Notes under the pieces: generated by a model | Database searches by the model: none | Told to the model about the DNA's origin: nothing | What the model saw: only the letters and a program-made list of their open reading frames with translations | Translations under genes and position numbers: made by a program | In this document: piece by piece, positions 5,156 to 6,211 of the stretch | Position numbering within the stretch: the stretch's first letter is position 1 | Layout of the letters: every line of letters begins with the position of its first letter | Assembly (NCBI GenBank): GCA_947470885.1 | Contig: CANIXE010000135.1 | Location: 1-6,211, forward strand | Direction: 5' to 3' | DNA from: Planctomycetota bacterium | GTDB taxonomy: Bacteria > Planctomycetota > UBA11346 | DNA length: 6,211 bases

Positions 5156-5740
5156 ATGATCAAGACACGTGGAGGCCCTCCGGGCCAGGGTGGTAAGGGC
5201 AATGAAGCCGGCGCTAGCGCCGGTGAACAGGGCGGTCGCCGTGAGCGTCGTCCGGCCCAAGCTCGTGAGTCCCGCTCCAAGCTCTACAAAGAAGACGTGG
5301 TCCGGATCAACCGCTGCGCCAAGGTCGTAAAGGGTGGCAAGCGTTTCAGCTTCGCTGCTTTTGTCGTCCTGGGTGATGAAAAGGGCAAGGTTGGTTACGG
5401 TAAGGGCAAGGCCAAAGAAGTGGCCAGCTCGATCGACAAGGCAGTTCGTGATGGGGAAAAGGGAGTTCGTCCTTATCCTATCGTTGCTGGGACCATTCCC
5501 CACGAGGTCGAGGGCCGTTTTGGTTCCTCCCGCGTGCGCTTGATCCCTGCCGCTGATGGAACGGGTGTAATTGCTGGTCGCAGTGTTCGCTCCGTTCTGG
5601 AGAAAGCCGGCGTCCACAATATCCTGACCAAGTGCTACGGTAATCATAATCCTGTGAATCTGATCCGGGCGACGCTGGACGCATTGTCCCAGCTGCGCAC
5701 CAAGGAGCAGTACCAGGAACTGCGTGGGGTGATCCTGTGA
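5156..5740 (+). CDS. rpsE: 30S ribosomal protein S5
   Basis: S5 lies at the mRNA entry and the hinge of the small-subunit head and affects decoding accuracy. The 194-aa protein is longer than E. coli S5 (167 aa), mainly through a Gly/Arg-rich, probably disordered N-terminal extension (about residues 1-42). The dsRNA-binding-like domain begins at 'LYKEDVVRINRCAKVVKGGK' (43-62) and continues with 'RFSFAAFVVLGDEKGKVGYG' (63-82); the VVKGGK loop corresponds to the site of spectinomycin-resistance changes in E. coli. The C-terminal domain contains 'PAADGTGVIAGRSVRSVLEK' (131-150), 'AGVHNILTKCYGNHNPVNLI' (151-170) and 'RATLDAL'. The ATG at 5156 is chosen because of its Shine-Dalgarno site. Its TGA overlaps the GTG start of rplO, leaving no room for rpmD. 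Confidence 0.97.
   Translation: MIKTRGGPPGQGGKGNEAGASAGEQGGRRERRPAQARESRSKLYKEDVVRINRCAKVVKGGKRFSFAAFVVLGDEKGKVGYGKGKAKEVASSIDKAVRDGEKGVRPYPIVAGTIPHEVEGRFGSSRVRLIPAADGTGVIAGRSVRSVLEKAGVHNILTKCYGNHNPVNLIRATLDALSQLRTKEQYQELRGVIL
5208..5223 (+). repeat. Perfect 16-bp palindrome inside the start of rpsE
   Basis: CCGGCGCTAGCGCCGG equals its own reverse complement. As RNA it could form a 6-bp GC stem with a CUAG loop, 53-68 nt from the A of the rpsE start codon. It encodes Ala-Gly-Ala-Ser-Ala-Gly in the extension, so composition bias may explain it. Confidence 0.55.
5728..5734 (+). promoter_or_regulatory. Ribosome binding site of rplO inside the end of rpsE
   Basis: GGTGATC is complementary to the extended anti-Shine-Dalgarno region at the 16S rRNA 3' end (consensus AGGAGGTGATC). 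It lies within the last rpsE codons just upstream of the GTG at 5737, supporting that non-ATG start and coupling of L15 to S5 translation. Confidence 0.6.
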
Positions 5741-6201
5741 GCTTTAACGAATTTCTGACCACTGATACGGGTCGTCAGCAGCGTCGTCGTGTTGGACGTG
5801 GTTTGGGCAGCGGGCTGGGTAAGACCGGTGGCCGTGGTAGCAAGGGTGAAGGCTCTCGTACCGGCGGCAAGAATCGCGGTCCGATGTTTGAAGGCGGCCA
5901 GAAGCCCTTCTGGATGCGCATTCCCAAACGTGGTTTCAGCAATTTCGCCCACACGGTTACCTATCGTCCTGTGAACATCGGTAAGGCCCTTCAGCTGATC
6001 GCCGGTGATATTACGGTAGCTGCTTTGGAAACCGCTGGTTTGGTGCGTCCAGGACAATTGGTGAAGCTCGTTGGTAAAGAGGCGGTTACCCGTCCTGTCA
6101 AAATCACAGTTCATCGCGCCACGGGTTCCGTGAAGCAGTCTGTTTCGGCCGCTGGTGGATCGCTTGTCGAATTGACCGCAACGGAGCCGGTCGCAGGCTG
6201 A
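5737..6201 (+). CDS. rplO: 50S ribosomal protein L15, GTG start
   Basis: L15 is a late-assembly 23S rRNA-binding protein of the large subunit. The 154-aa product (E. coli 144 aa) has the Gly/Arg-rich N-terminal tail with 'RVGRGLGSGLGKTGGRGSKG' (18-37), then 'FEGGQKPFWMRIPKRGFSN' (51-69), 'YRPVNIGKAL' and the C-terminal domain with 'KITVHRATGSVKQSVSAAGG' (122-141). The usual 'GRGHKG' reads 'GRGSKG'. The start is a GTG sharing four bases (GTGA) with the rpsE stop. Arg codons are mostly CGT (11 CGT, 3 CGC), unlike the first genes of the window. The stop is embedded in a perfect inverted repeat reaching the window end. In most bacteria secY would follow; it is outside the window. Confidence 0.97.
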   Translation: MSFNEFLTTDTGRQQRRRVGRGLGSGLGKTGGRGSKGEGSRTGGKNRGPMFEGGQKPFWMRIPKRGFSNFAHTVTYRPVNIGKALQLIAGDITVAALETAGLVRPGQLVKLVGKEAVTRPVKITVHRATGSVKQSVSAAGGSLVELTATEPVAG

Positions 6202-6211
6202 TTGCCTGCGA
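6191..6211 (+). terminator. Perfect stem-loop across the rplO stop codon; possible terminator or attenuator
   Basis: TCGCAGGC (6191-6198) and GCCTGCGA (6204-6211) are exact reverse complements separated by the 5-nt loop TGATT, which holds the stop codon. The stem is GC-rich, as in intrinsic terminators. The window ends at the last stem base, so the U-tract that would make this a terminator cannot be seen, and the stem may continue further. Confidence 0.4.

Overview
This window is a segment of the conserved bacterial S10/spc ribosomal-protein gene cluster, with every gene on the + strand. It starts inside the last third of rplV (L22) and runs through rpsC, rplP, rpmC, rpsQ, rplN, rplX, rplE, rpsN, rpsH, rplF, rplR, rpsE and rplO, ending ten bases after the rplO stop codon. 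The order matches the textbook cluster except that rpmD (L30), normally between rpsE and rplO, is absent: the rplO GTG start overlaps the rpsE stop by four bases. No mobile element, RNA gene, CRISPR array or accessory gene is visible, and no stretch without a gene exceeds 78 bases.

Layout: bases 1-1827 are the 3' end of the S10 part (rplV, rpsC, rplP, rpmC, rpsQ). Bases 1879-6201 are the spc part (rplN to rplO). Junctions are mixed. Some are tight, such as rplV/rpsC (7 nt), rpmC/rpsQ (4 nt) and rpsE/rplO (4-nt overlap). Most spc-part junctions are 42-78 nt, wide for this cluster. No promoter with matching -35 and -10 boxes was seen, so co-transcription from a promoter upstream of the window is the simplest reading. 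Together the genes supply small-subunit proteins S3, S17, S14, S8 and S5 and large-subunit proteins L22, L16, L29, L14, L24, L5, L6, L18 and L15. All are 16S or 23S/5S rRNA-binding structural proteins.

Organism: a GC-rich bacterium, judged by bacterial-type proteins, Shine-Dalgarno sites and strongly C/G-ending codons in most genes. Several features are reminiscent of the Planctomycetes-Verrucomicrobia-Chlamydiae (PVC) group or its relatives: no rpmD, the 'GSVPL' motif in S3, the 'LSDRVCR...GGEILC' end of S8, and the 'AAHYL...RVFPHTPVTKHPAETRMG' stretch in L16. This is recalled resemblance, not a computed placement, and is held with low confidence.

This is mostly an ordinary housekeeping region. 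The points worth a second look are the missing rpmD, a perfect 8-bp stem with a 5-nt loop across the rplO stop codon at the window edge, a 16-bp palindrome in the Gly-rich start of rpsE, a 13-codon open frame whose stop overlaps the rpsE start, a shift in Arg codon choice along the cluster, and an S14 that keeps half of the ancestral zinc ligands. No new biological system is evident.
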